From: Coprinellus micaceus
Lineage: Eukaryota; Basidiomycota; Agaricomycetes; Agaricales; Psathyrellaceae
NCBI GenBank assembly: GCA_951394405.1
Contig: OX596337.1
Coordinates: 3,782,001-3,846,000, forward strand
DNA: 64,000 bases
Reading direction: 5' to 3'
Position numbers and translations under genes: made by a program. Shown here piece by piece: positions 21,440 through 33,399 of the stretch (the stretch's first letter is position 1; the number at the start of each line of letters is the position of its first letter). The notes below the pieces were generated by a model, which ran no database searches, was not told the origin of the DNA, and saw nothing but the letters and a program-made list of their open reading frames with translations.

Positions 21440-23806
21440 ATGTCATACCAAAACACCGCTCGTAGCATGGGCCAGGCTGACCATGGAGGCCTTTCCGTCT
21501 TCCCTGAGGCCCACGATCTACGCGCTCATAGCGTCGAGGCCAGGGTTGCTGCAGGACATATGGTCAACCAGGCAGGTTCGGTCTTCATTAACTGCAACCT
21601 AGATGTCCAAGACAACCAACCAGTCGGTACCCTTGCAATTCCTTCTCGCGAAAATACTCGAACCGATCACGCTTCACCACCCCAGCCCGCTGTCGACAGA
21701 GAATCGGCTGAATGGGCTCGATTTGTCCGTGGAATTTTGGGGAGGCTTCTGGGTGCATTTCAGCTTCGTACGAATTCGCCTCCGGTGAGCAAGTATCTGA
21801 ACCATGCATGGATGCCTGCGTTGACAACGGATTAGGTTTTCGAGTCCTCCCGTACTCAACCTACTGGAGATCAAGCGACAACAGGTCCAAACGCATATAT
21901 TTCAGTGAGTGGGTGCACCCCTTAGCCGCATCGCTGGCTGACTGTGGCTTCAAGGCTCCCCTCGGAAACCCCGACTATCCTCCAGCCACAGCGTCTCGGA
22001 CATCCATATCCAAGGGCGAAGCGTATGTGATCAGTATGCTGTCCTCAGGCAAGGGACTAGCATGCTGGCAGCCTAGACCGCGGCACCCCATCAAAGACGG
22101 GCAGGGAGTCGTGCCAGGGGACGTCGGGCTATTCAGTGTTCAAGAAGGTTTTCAGAAGGTTTTCAACCTTTGGGATGATGAAGAGGCGATTCACCGCACA
22201 GGCGCTGCCCGGGCGAACGGCACTCCTTATGCCATACCAACCAAAGGCCCAAACATCGTCAACAACAGAGAGCATTTAGAAGGTGAAACAGTAGTTCAAG
22301 GTGCCACGGCTGAAACACTTTTTCATTTGGACAACGAGTGAGTATTGTGGGATGGCCCCACCATTGACACGATCTCTGCATTAATTCAAGTTTTGTCCAA
22401 GAACCGTCGCGGGATTCGAATTTCGATACCAAGAGCCGTACCGTAGAGGGGCAATTCTTGCGATCACATCGTCCACGATGTTGGAGAAGCTGACAGCCGT
22501 AGAACACACAATGCTGGAAGAACATGTCACACAACACGCGGAGCTCATCTACACGTACGCGACTACACTCCAGCGAATTCCTGACGACCAAGGGCTCTAC
22601 ATCATCACTGGGTGTATGAAAAGCGAGGATTGGGCCATAGCTGGCTTTATCGACCCGATGACCCCTCCGGGCAACGTTTTGAGACTTATCAGACGGTCCC
22701 CCCCGGCCAACTCCAGGAAGGGCATGCCTGGGCTTCCTCCATACGTATGGACAGCAAAAGGAACAGCAGACGGATATTCGGGCGCAAGCCAGGAGGCGGG
22801 GTCGCAGGACCAATGTCTCTTTCTGAAGGGGTTTAAGTTGGACTTCTCCCAGCCCTTCCGGTCGAGGGTAAGACACCACGGTACTTCGAGTGCAGGGAGT
22901 TCTGGGTCGGAGTTTGGGGATGCGAGTTCCTCGGGGCCTCCTCAAAACGATGGGCACCACCCTAAACAGGGTCCCGACAATGGCAACATGGGAAGCCGGG
23001 ACCGCCAGAGTCCCTCTACGCTTGGATCCGCTGGCGGTACACGTCCCAGTGACGGCGACCTCCATGTCACAGGGTTTCCGACAGACTCGAACTCAAATGT
23101 TCGTATCGCCATATTTTCACTGGCGATGTTTCCTATCCAATTTTCTTCTCCGACAGCCGTATCATCCTTGCGATGCAATAAATAAATACCTATTGGAAAC
23201 AGTGACTGTTTCTTGTGCCATACCTCATAGTGCGTCAGCTGAAGCGTAACCTAGACAGGCTCGGACTTTGCGCTGAGTCATGACGACGACTGGATCCCTG
23301 TCTTGAGGGGGGATTCCCATCCAAACCGTGCAGGGGACAGCGAAGGTGCGTTAGCCAGAACCTTTGAACAACCTGCGTCCAACTCCTCTCTGCACAGATA
23401 CTGGATTTGGAAGTGTGGAAGGATCCATTCACTCCCACCGTATTTCTACTACTGGGGGTAAGCAGTGCTACCTGGTTTCCAGCCGTCACAGTCTGCACTG
23501 GACCTGAGAAATTTGAAGGTGTATCAGCACTAGCACGTCACGGACATAGCCAGGGGAGGACGGGTGAGTCCGAGTCTCAGCAAGGCCCACTCACTAGTTC
23601 CCTCAACCTTTTCTACCTTTCAAGGAGATGAAAGAACTGTAGGGGGTAGCGAATGTGGGCCATCTACGCTGACGGAATGCGTCACTTCAGACGATCAAGC
23701 GGTAGAACGGCGGCATCAGAGTAGGAGCAAGGGGGTGCTGAAGAAGGTGCCCTCCGCCCAGTTCACCCAGGGTTTCGCCCTCTCAACCACGACTGACGTT
23801 CGCGCC
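21440..23806 (+). CDS. Tandem paralogue A of an unknown agaricomycete family
   Basis: Function unknown. Exons join(21440..21784,21836..21904,21955..22337,22402..23098,23157..23201,23255..23345,23398..23457,23519..23563,23625..23806) keep one frame (639 codons) and leave no stop before the DUF6593 copy at 23807. Parts: an N-terminal stretch with HDLRAHSVEARVAAGHMVNQ; a central block PLGNPDYPPATASRTSISKG..GKGLACWQPRP..PGDVGLFSVQEGFQKVFNLWDDEEAI; a second block VAGFEFRYQEPYRRGAILA..HAELIYTYATTL..GLYIITGCMKSEDWAIAGF..DQCLFLKGFKLDF; a Ser/Gly/Pro-rich linker; then YHPCDAINKYLLET and SDFALSHDDDWIPVL. Exon borders match paralogues B and C. The tail is shared with C up to about 23770 (SKGVLKKVPSAQF) and then lost. 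It may form an A-DUF6593 fusion or be truncated. Confidence 0.75.
23761..23806 (+). other. Junction between paralogue A tail and inserted DUF6593 copy
   Basis: Up to about 23770 the sequence encodes a tail that aligns with paralogue C (C has GHGVLEKAPFAQL). From about 23780 it aligns with the DUF6593 copy at 7935. The reading frame of A runs without a stop through the junction into the DUF6593 ATG at 23807. Confidence 0.7.
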
Positions 23807-24649
23807 ATGACATCCTCCTCGAGCGTAACATATACTCTTCTTCAGTACGGCGACGACCCATTCAAACATAGCTTCGCGGACTTGCAGGGAAATGTCGCAT
23901 TTACGATGTACGTAGCTCGCTACTGCACCCATCCCTGTGGCGCAGGTTAGACTGATCTCGACGCTCCACCAGAAACGAGGTGCATATTCGCCGGTGCCGC
24001 CCTGTCCGACCATCCCTAATAACTTTCTTCCCCTCCCCTTCCCTCACCCCGACCCGCCATCCACAATCTAGGCCATGCGCGATCCCAACAAAATTATTCG
24101 GCTGATAAGAGAAGAGCCCTGGGCGGCTGCACATTCGTCCTACATCATGGGCCCCGACAAATCCTATTTCTTCTTCGGAGCAGAGGAAAGGCCTGGATAT
24201 GTCGTGTATGGAAACAGCCAGATAAAGATATCCATGGAGTTCTTCCTCAGGCCGGGCAAGAAAGAGGGCAGTACGTACGTGAAACATTTTTGCTTTGAAA
24301 TTTCGCAAGAACTCGATGTGCTGAAGCTCGGCTCGTCGCAGATCGCGCTACTTCCAGACGCAAACTGGGCAGCACTTCAAATGGAACATAATTAGCACGC
24401 ATAAAATGGAGGTGAGCGGCGTTCCACCTCTCCACGAAGTCCAGACCCATTTCTCACTGTGATCTCTATCGCCGCTTCTCTGAACAGTGCCAGGACGACA
24501 AACACCGGAGACTCGCTGTGTGGGAAGTCAGCCCTCCAGACGAAGAGAACTTCGGCCGCCTCGTACTGGGGCATGCTTCGCTAGCGATGGTCACGGAGAT
24601 CCTCACCTCACTCACGCTGAACCGTATGGCTCAAGCCCTGGGATGGTAG
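23807..24649 (+). CDS. DUF6593-type protein, copy 2
   Basis: Near-copy of the gene at 7935. Model join(23807..23911,24072..24274,24342..24411,24488..24649) again gives 179 aa with the same exon phases. Exon 3 reads SRYFQTQTGQHFKWNIIS, with conservative changes only. Exon 4 keeps RLAVWEVSPP and RMAQALGW. Intron 1 is 160 nt here and carries a stop, unlike the stopless 162-nt intron of copy 1. There is no TATA box or CT-rich leader upstream, because the gene abuts the coding tail of paralogue A. It is therefore expressed, if at all, as part of A or from an internal promoter. The DUF6593 assignment is from memory of the family pattern. Confidence 0.72.
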
Positions 24650-24930
24650 TCCGCTTGCGAGGTCCAGGCCTCCCTTCTCCAACGGATGAGGCAGAGCGTC
24701 TATTTGGCCAGGAACTCGCCCGCTACCATGTCGCGACCCTCGTGATAGAGGCGACTCTGCTTTTCCCCTCACTCTTCGAGTCCGTTCGATTAGATAGGAT
24801 GCGAGAATGGGGATGTCTATTCGAATCGCTCCCTGCTATAGCCCACCCAGATGAGCCCATGATTTCGAACCTCTTACTCCCCTTTAACTGATCACACAGC
24901 ATCTCCTTGACCACACAGTCGCACAGGATC
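23807..24930 (+). repeat. Duplicated segment, right copy
   Basis: Counterpart of 7935-9090, about 15.9 kb away, in direct orientation. Similarity covers exons, introns and roughly 280 bp beyond the stop codon, fading after about 24930. No target duplication or terminal repeats are obvious at its ends. Confidence 0.8.
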
Positions 24931-26695
24931 TAGATGGACTCGGCGTTCAGTGACCAGGACCCCCCTATCTCCTAGTTGACCCCGATCTTAAAGTCCCAAA
25001 TTTATCAAAATTCGTCACGGCCCTCTGTGGAGTTTCCGTCGCATAAGTATCGTGACCTCCTAACTTTGGCCCACTTTCGTCGCATAGTGGGTCGGAGGTA
25101 GCTAGCAACGCATGTTCCATTCTTCAGGGGAAAGGGAGACCAGCCTTCCAATTTCATGAACCCGCGCTCCGAAACGAGCGTTTGGATGGAGGGCCTGACT
25201 GGGGGCTTGGAGATTGGGCGTTCACGGGGCCACCAAGGTGCTTCCGAGCGGCTGGAACCAGATTTTAAGGCTAGATTAGCCGGTCTTCGAGCACCCATGC
25301 TCTCCTCGACCCCGCCAGATACCCCAGCTTTCTGCGCATAAATATCAGTGGTGTTCAAGAAAAATATTGAAGGTGGCTCGGGTGGGTCACCATCTCGATG
25401 GTTTTCGGCGCATAAAGTTCGGACGTGTGGTCAAATTCACCTTCATATTCGTCAGACAAAGATCCGGGGTTAGCTAGGGATATATGGGGGTCCTCCGCCA
25501 TTGCACAAGATCCTGACCAAACTTCAACAAATAACTTGAAACTACATGGCGCACCGTAAGTAGGTGCATTATACGTCTCTACATATTCTCTTGGGACCCA
25601 AATAACTTCCTATCGACGGTGAGCAAAGGATACGGTGAAGATAACCGGCACTCAGATCAGGGGGTATAAAATAGAAGCTGACTACATAGCGTACTGTGCC
25701 TCAATCCGAACGCTTGGAACCATCCCTGTACGTGGCCCCGTTGTTGAGTTTAAAGCATTGGAAGATCGGACCCGGGTTTTTGCCGTGTCACTTTCGAAGA
25801 GACCAGGTTGGCACTCGAGTTCAAGTTGGGAGAAGGTAGGGTTCTGGCGCGTTCGAGCGGGTTTTGTTGACGGACGCTCAAGCCATATCCCACTGGCACG
25901 CCCCTGTCCCACACCACCAATCCACACGGAACGAAGGATTCAATGTCTCTAAGTCACTCCTCGTATCTCGAATTGCTTAGGGCACGAGGAAAAGCCCAGG
26001 GCGCCTCCGATTTTCGGCGCTCATTGGTAGGCGCTCAAATATGTATTTGGTAAAGTGTTCCCACCAGGTTCCCAGCCAGCCGCGGACTGTAGCCGCTCCC
26101 GACACTTCCTCCTGACTCTCATCTTCAGTAGGATTCAAGGGGGGAGAGAAATCCTTCTCCGTTCACATTTCACTCTGTACTCTCAAGGCTCCCCTGGCTT
26201 CTTGGCATGTCCCCTGCCAGTCTCCCCCGTGTAAAGGGGTGTCAATGCTAGCCACCGGACACGACTCCGTGGCTGCCAGCAGCCACTCGGAGATTTCCAT
26301 CCAAACAGCGTTTCTCACTGGATCCCTGGAATCAAGAAGGTGTATGGTTCCTGTCGTGGGTGTGCCATGGTTCCGCCAAACTGACGTACTTGCTATCGCC
26401 GAAGCAGGCGATGGCAGGGTGGCGAGACGATGTTCATTGCCTTCGCCCGAACAGAGGATCCACGATACCGTCGTTCACAGTACTCGGTGTGGAGCTCATG
26501 CGCGTTGCCTGCAACACAGCCCATGTCTCCCATTTGTCCCAGGAGTCACCGCGCCTGCCACTTCTGCCTTTTCGGGTAAGTCGAGCTGTACGTACGCACG
26601 CAACCACACCGCCCTGCGTCTTTTCCCAACTTGCTCTCACACCCCTCCTTTCCCCCTCAGCAGATCTGATCGTCAATCCCTTGGATGGGAAAAGG
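24650..26695. other. Intergenic region between paralogues A and B
   Basis: Contains the 3' flank of the DUF6593 duplication, then about 1.7 kb without a supportable gene. A GCGCATAA-type word recurs loosely (25333, 25408 and, as GTCGCATAA, 25038 and 25080). The stretch before 26696 is CT-rich and probably holds the promoter of paralogue B. Confidence 0.45.
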
Positions 26696-29600
26696 ATGTC
26701 GACGAACACCATCACTCAGTCTGAGAGCGGAGGCCCTGTCCACTTATTCCAAGGCGCTCAAAGTTTGGATGTCCAGAGTGTTGAGGCCAAGATCGCTGGG
26801 AGGGATGTGATCCATCAGGTAACGCGAACCGTCATCAACGTCAACCTGACCGAGAAAGAGGAGCAACTAAACCCAACAAACCCTCCGATTTCGAGCCGTC
26901 GAGCGGACTCTTCCCCAACCCAGTCACCTGCAAGGGCCAGGCAAACATCGGAACGGGATGGAGGTGTACTAGCGATCCTGAGCAGAAGGTTCGGATTTCT
27001 TGGTCCGTCAAAAGAGCGCTCAGGGGCGGCTTCGGTGAGCTACCGTTCATATTCCCCAGTGAAGCATGGGTTGAACGTGGAACAGTATAACCCTTCCGAT
27101 GTCAAAGCTACCGGCGAACAAGCCACCGCAGGCGCAAACGAATTCACTGTGGTACGTATATACCCTCACTAAATGTCATCCTGACTGAGTATTTCGACTC
27201 GGCAGACCCCACTAGGGAGCCATGACGATCTCTCCGCTATCGCATCGCGTGCATCAATATCGAAGGGTGAAGCGTACGTCCTCAGTATGCTTAGCTGTGG
27301 CAAGGGCTTGGCGTGTTGGACGCCCAAACCGCAGCACCCCATCAAACGCGAACAGGGGATTATGCCAGGAGATGTCGGGATGTTCACGGTGCAGGATGGC
27401 TTCCAGAAGCTCTTCAATCTATGGGAGGACGAAGATTCTATCCGAGCGACTGCTGCTACGGGATCCAACGGTGTTGCGTACGAAATACCAGCCAAGGCCA
27501 CCAACGTAATTAATGAAGACGAATATCTCGAAGGCGATACCTTAGTCCAAGGCACTACTTCAAAGACCCTCCGCGGCTCTGATGGACAGTAAGCACTGAG
27601 CATCTATAAGTTGCAGATGGCTGAGAGACTGATTCAACTCAGTGTCAGCGGGTTTGAATTTCGATACTTATACAAGCAGCCAAAAGGAGGGGTTCTTGCC
27701 TTCACGTCGACGGCCATGATGGAAAAGCTCCCCGCCTCGGAGCATATGATGCTCTACCAGCACATATCTCGTCACGCGGAGCTCATTTACCACCATGCGT
27801 CCACCTTGCACCGCATACCGGACGAGGAAGAGGGCCTTTACATCGTCACAGGGTGCATGAAGAGCGACAGTTGGGCCCTTGCAGGATACACAGACCCTAT
27901 GGTCCCTCCGGAAGATGTGTTAAACCTCATTAAGCCACGCGCCCATCACAGTAGCGGGACACCAGCGGGCGCAGATCGTCGATATTTATGGGAGAATAAA
28001 GGATCGGCGGACGGGTTCTCCGGCGCGAGCGAGAGGAGGGGATTACAGACCCACTCTCTGTTTCTCCAGGGGTTCAAGCTCGGGTTCACCCAGTCCTTCC
28101 GCTCAAGAGTCAAGAACCCAGAATATTGGTACACCGGCGGCTCTGGATCAACACCTCCTGATTCAAATTCATCAGGACCCCCTCCGAGTTCCAACGACAA
28201 GGATAATCATGGAACAGACTCAGCGGCAGGAAAACGCGGAGGTGGACGTTTCTCCTCAATGTTCAACCGGTCTAGCAGCAACGCCGGGCCCAGCGACACT
28301 GGTTTCGATCTGACATCGTTCCCGAACGCGTATAATTCGGTCGTATGTGTTTGGCTTGTCTCACCCTTATTTTCTAACTCGTCCGTGCTCATGGCAGGTC
28401 TATCACCCTTGCGATACAATCAATCGGTATTTGCTAGAAAAGGTGGCAACCTCTTTTTTATGCCAGAAGATTCTCTACATGGCATGCATCCTGACCGATT
28501 TTCTAGACTGGCTCAGACTTCGCGCTATGCCACGATGGCGATTGGATCCCTGTTCTAGAAGCGCCATATTCTGTAAATCAGGGAGCCACCGCAAATGAAG
28601 GTGCGATCTATATTCCTTCTGGATGCCGCCAGCGCGTTTATTTTTTTTCAAGTGTCTGTCACAGAACCCTCTAAATCTGAGGCAGGGGAGGTTACGCTCT
28701 CCGACTACATCTCAGTTGTTCACGGTTTGGATGCCTCCTTCGTCACCTCACGTATGTAGTACTGACTTGAGGATCCAAAGGCGTAGCAATCCTGATGCCC
28801 AACAAACACAGTCAACAAACGGTGGACAGTGGCTCCGTTTCTCAGGACGACTCAGCCAGCGAGTTTCCAACCCCGCGCCCCCCAGAGGTCGTCCCTTTAT
28901 TTGGAGATTCAAGAATCGACGCAACCCCGACGGAATGGAGTGTGCCGGGCACTGCAGGAGACGATGGCAGCCCACCCCAATCCGCCTCCGCCAACTCCAC
29001 TTCACCTAATACAAACTCTCAGCAACCCACCGACAGCAGTCAGCGGTATTGGTCCAATGTCGTCAACGCTGCCCGTACGGTTGAAGCAGACACACAGGTG
29101 GAGGCGGTCTGTATGGAATGTGTCAGGAGGGATCAGAGCTTGAGGGACGTGGATGTAACTTCTCCTGGTTCGTGGGATAGAGCTAGCGACGGAGACTACG
29201 AGGATTTGCGGAATGCCGACTTAGAAGCGGATAGCGAACCTCACAGAGCCAAGAGCGGCGAGAGTTGTCCCCAGTACAAAGCTCTCAGCCTAACAGAACA
29301 TAATCTCAAGCTATGGGAAAGCATTGTGAGTCTCGCCGTCTTTTTATTGGCCCGAAGTCAGACTTAGGTCGCTACAGAATCCCCGGGAGTCCGTCTTCCG
29401 AATGCGGAGGCTCACAAGCTACATGTACTCTCAACGTTCGCTGCTGGACGCAGAGGCCCTAGCCAGCGCAAGGTCCATGGATGGTCCGTTTCCACTCGAC
29501 AGCTCTGACGTACTTGGCGCTGCGAATTTCAACCTTCAGCGACCAGCATCCGTAATAGGGGTTATGCCTGCGCCTGTCAATGACCCTTCTGTGGACGTTC

Positions 29601-29848
29601 AGATCAAGCCTCCAACTTCGCCAACACCCCCGTCCCCCCACCGCACCCATTCCAAGTCCCAGTCTTGCGAAACAGACCTCTTCGAAGATAACACAATGCT
29701 CAAACAATTTGGCCGTCCCAAGGAACCAAGAAGAGCACGTGCAGCGTCACAGAGCTCGATCATGGGCGCTTCGGTTGTTTCAGTTATCGGCTGTCGTGGG
29801 CTCGATGCCATGATCAAACCCACGGATGTGGCAAAATGGGTGTTTTGA
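26696..29848 (+). CDS. Tandem paralogue B, full-length member of the unknown family
   Basis: Function unknown. Nine exons, join(26696..27034,27086..27151,27206..27588,27643..28342,28398..28442,28507..28600,28665..28724,28781..29325,29378..29848), sum to 901 codons (900 aa) with all phases consistent. Order: N-terminal QSLDVQSVEAKIAGRDVIHQVT; block 1 near residues 136-262 (GKGLACWTPKP, PGDVGMFTVQDGFQKLFNLW); block 2 near 263-410 (VSGFEFRYLYKQ, GLYIVTGCMKSDSWALAGY, FLQGFKLGF); a Ser/Gly linker; YHPCDTINRYLLEK and SDFALCHDGDWIPVL near 500-530; then a long low-complexity tail (562-900) absent or much shorter in A and C. There is no signal peptide or membrane span. Its exon 3 is exactly 383 nt, as in A. 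A role linked to fungal nonself recognition is a guess from the family's expansion style only. Confidence 0.8.
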
Positions 29849-30874
29849 CGTCGGCCACGACGCTCGAATTTATTTTGATTCTTCCCAAAGCTGAGATAGC
29901 CTAAGAAAGCCCAGGGATCGGCCTTGGTCACTCGTAGCACCCGCTCACCCATCGGTAACGTTAACATACGTCCGGATGTGCAGCTGTATGTATCGCTGAT
30001 GTGAAATGGGATGACGGACATGGAGACCCGAAGGTGAGCGAGCTTTGGGCCCGTCTGTCTGCAGGGAGCAGCGACTGGCGCAGAAACCTAGCCATCGAAC
30101 ACCACTGCCCGGCATTGCCAACCCTAAAACGCCCAGGTCTGGGCTTATATTAGGATTTGCGGCGACGATCCTCCTTGCAGGCCTAGGGAGGGCAACAGGC
30201 CAGCGCGACCCGGCCGCGACCGCTGGTAGTAATCAAGTGCAATACTGATAGGGTTCGATCCTTCTGATTTAGACGCCCGCTGATAGCGTTTTGGACCCTT
30301 CGCCACGTTCCGGCTTGAACTCTCCCCACCATCACCCACACACGCGGCCGCTGCACATTTCAGGGAGGGTTGAAACACGCTCACTCGACATCTCACCTTC
30401 CTGAAGGAAGTCCACTATCAACGAGTGGCTCCCTACAAGCTGCGTTTTAGGCAGTTACAATACGGATTCGACGGCATAGCAAGTTGACCGGTTGATCTCG
30501 TGCATAAGTTCCTGGGACATCGAATGGGCCGCTAGAATACAGCAGCACCTGATGGGGGCTGCAAAGACAGGGAAGATACCTTTGTCCAATTCAGCCTTAC
30601 TGAATTAAATAACTCGTCACAATCAATATTAACAACCAGCGCGTGGCGTCCTACAGCACTCGCCATCGGTCCGTTGTCCAAGCCACGCCTTCAACGCCCT
30701 GCGAGCACCGCCCTCATGCTGTGCCTTGGACCAGTGTTAAATGGACGCCGCAACTCCCCGCTTGGAATGAACAACCCGATCCTGTAATCTCATTCTTCCC
30801 TTCTACAACCAGTCTTGCTACCCGCCTTTTCACCTTCCAACCTCGACCAAGTAGCTCCAAGGCGTGCTCATAGC
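29849..30874. other. Intergenic region between paralogues B and C
   Basis: About 1 kb with no gene. The last 150 bases are CT-rich on the plus strand and probably hold the C promoter. Confidence 0.5.
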
Positions 30875-33308
30875 ATGGACTCGGGACCAATGGACTGGGA
30901 AAACTGGGATCTGCCAGGCCATGGAGGCGTTCATATCCTCCCCAAGGCTCATGACCTCCGCGTTGGAACTGTCGAGTCCAAGATTGCTAGAGGACAAATG
31001 ATCAACCAGGCCCCAGCGTCGGTCTTTATTATCAATGACTGCAAACCAGCTCGAACCGATCCAACCCCACCAAACCCACCTGCTGTCGGCAGGGAGTCGT
31101 CGGAGGGGAGTCGATTTACTCATGCAATTTTAAGCAGACTTCTAAATGCGTTTTGGGGTCGGAGGGAGGCAACTACGGTAGGTAAGCATTCGAGCTCCTC
31201 ATGGAGGCACACAGTGACCGTGCAATAGGCTTCCGGTGTGGCAACATGTGCGGACGAATACACCCTGGTAAGCCAAGATAACCATAAAATTACATTGCTA
31301 GCTGACTTTAGCTTTGAGTATCCCTTGGGAAATCCCGATCACCCTCCCGCCACAGCGTCGCGGACATCCATATCCAAGGGCGAAGCATATGTTATCGGTA
31401 TGCTACACTCTGGGAAGGGATTAGCATGCTGGAAACCTAGGCCGCGCCCCCCCATCAAAGACGGACAGGGTATCATGCCAGGGGACGTCGGGTTATACAG
31501 CGTTGAAAAAGGCTTTCAGAAGATCTTCAACCTCTGGGATGATGAAGAGGCTATCCGTCACACAGGTACTGCCCAAGCGAACACCTTAGCCCCATATGCC
31601 ATACCGGCGAAAGCTCCCAATATCGTCAATAACGAGGAGTATGTGGGAGGGGACACAGTTGCTCGAGGCGCCACGGCTGAGACGGAATATCATCCAGACG
31701 ATGGGTGGGTATCTTCTTACCTGCCAATCCCTGCGCTCATTTCAGTTTGTCCAAGATCTGTAACAGGGTTCGAATTTGAATGCCCTAAAACAGCCAGTCA
31801 GGGTGCAATTCTTGCGATGACATCGACCGCCATGACAGAGAAGCTAACGGACGCAGAACACGCGATGCTGGGCGAACATATAACACAGCACGCAGAACTC
31901 ATTTACAGACACGCGATTACACTCCAGGAGATTCCGCAGGATCAAGGGCTTTATTTCATCACCGAGTGTATGAAGAGTGAGAGTTGGGCCCTCGCTGGAT
32001 TCAGCGAGTCTATGACTCCGCCGCGCAACATTTTGAGACTTATTAGGCGGCCCCCCAATCCCACCGATGGCTCTCCCGGAACCCCTCAATATGTATGGAC
32101 AAAAAAAGGAACGGCAGACGGATACTCGGGCGTAAGCCGGAAACCGAAATCACAGGACCAGTGTCTCTTTCTACAGGGCTTCAAGTTGGACTTCTCCCGG
32201 GTCTTCCGGTCGAGGGTAGGGCACAACAACACCCCAAGCACGGGAAGTTCTGGATCTGAGTCCCGGGATGCAGGTGCTTCGGGGCCTCCTGGAAAAGAAC
32301 GGCAACACCCCCGGGGTGGTCGAGACTCTGAAGGAAAGGGAAGCCAGGGCCGCCATGATCCCTCTACGTCTGGATCCGGTGGTAGTGCAGGGGGACCCAG
32401 TGATAGCGAGACCCACGTTGCAGCGTTTCCCGCCCACTCTAACTCAACTGTGCGTCTCACCATAACTTCTCTGGGAATATCTCACATTCGACTGCTCTCC
32501 TAGCTGTGTCATCCGTGTGATGCAATCAACCAGTATTTACTGGAAACGGTGACTCGCCCTTGTGCCACGGCTCCTGCAATGGCTGAATGATGTCTAGACG
32601 AGCTCCGACTTTGCGCTCAGTCACGACAGCGATTGGATACCCGTTTTGAAAGCAAAGTTCCATCCGCGCGACGCAGAGGGCACTGGAGGTGCGACAACCC
32701 AAACCTTTCAACAGCCGATATTCATTTTTTTCTCTCCGCGCAGATACCCGATCTGAAAATGTGGGAGGGTTGGCTGGCACTTACTCTCGCTATATTTCTA
32801 CCGTTCATGGTGAGCAACGCCGACTGTTTTCGTCCGTCTGGAGGTCTGAAAGGTCGGAAGGTGTATCAATCCTAGCACCCCAGCGGAACAGTCATCAGAG
32901 GAAAACGGTAGGTCCACTCGCAATAAATATCTACACACCAAATGCTTAGTATTTTCCTTCCAAGGACATGAAATATCCGCGCAGGGTGGTGGCTACGCTG
33001 GGTATGCTCCGGCGGAGTGCCGCACTTCAGAAGCTAAAGACCTGGAACAAAGACCTCAAAGTAAGGGTCATGGGGTGCTTGAGAAAGCGCCTTTCGCTCA
33101 GCTCGACCAGGATCCCAAGTCATGGAGGCCAGAGGTTAGAATCCACTTTCCTCTGAGCGATAAATCGGAGTGCGAGAGTCAACCACCCGGAAAGCGGAGG
33201 ATGCGAACTAATAAAAAGCCCCCAACCGCCTACCCTTCTGAAATATTAGAGCCGGTGCGTTTGATACTCATCAGTATGCATGCGTGCAGTCCTCAACCCT
33301 TTGCATAG
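30875..33308 (+). CDS. Tandem paralogue C of the unknown family
   Basis: Function unknown. Model join(30875..31177,31229..31267,31319..31704,31756..32449,32504..32548,32598..32688,32744..32809,32861..32911,32965..33308) gives 672 aa. It opens MDSGPMDWENWDLPGHGG and has AHDLRVGTVESKIARGQMINQ, block 1 (SISKGEAYVIGM, GKGLACWKPRP, PGDVGLYSVEKGFQKIFNLW), block 2 (VTGFEFECPKT, HAELIYRHAITL, GLYFITECMKSESWALAGF, DQCLFLQGFKLDF), a Ser/Gly linker, CHPCDAINQYLLET and SDFALSHDSDWIPVL, and a basic tail (PPGKRRMRTNKKPP). Introns 2 and 3 (51 nt each) are stopless and in frame, so exons 2-4 read as one frame on genomic DNA. The exon 8 donor (GTCCAC at 32912) is weak. GTAGGT at 32908 is a better site but shifts the frame away from the tail shared with A. 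Confidence 0.75.
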
Positions 33309-33399
33309 ACACAAGGCCGGCTGAGGTATGATGCTTGTTAGAAAATGACAAAGTTATGGCCAGATTACACCAGCTTCCCAGGGGAAAACCTTCCAACAA

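Noticed and set aside
22259..23065. Long minus-strand frame of 268 codons
   Set aside because: It lies antisense to exons 3-4 of paralogue A, whose coding frame is confirmed by B and C; the antisense translation has no domain.
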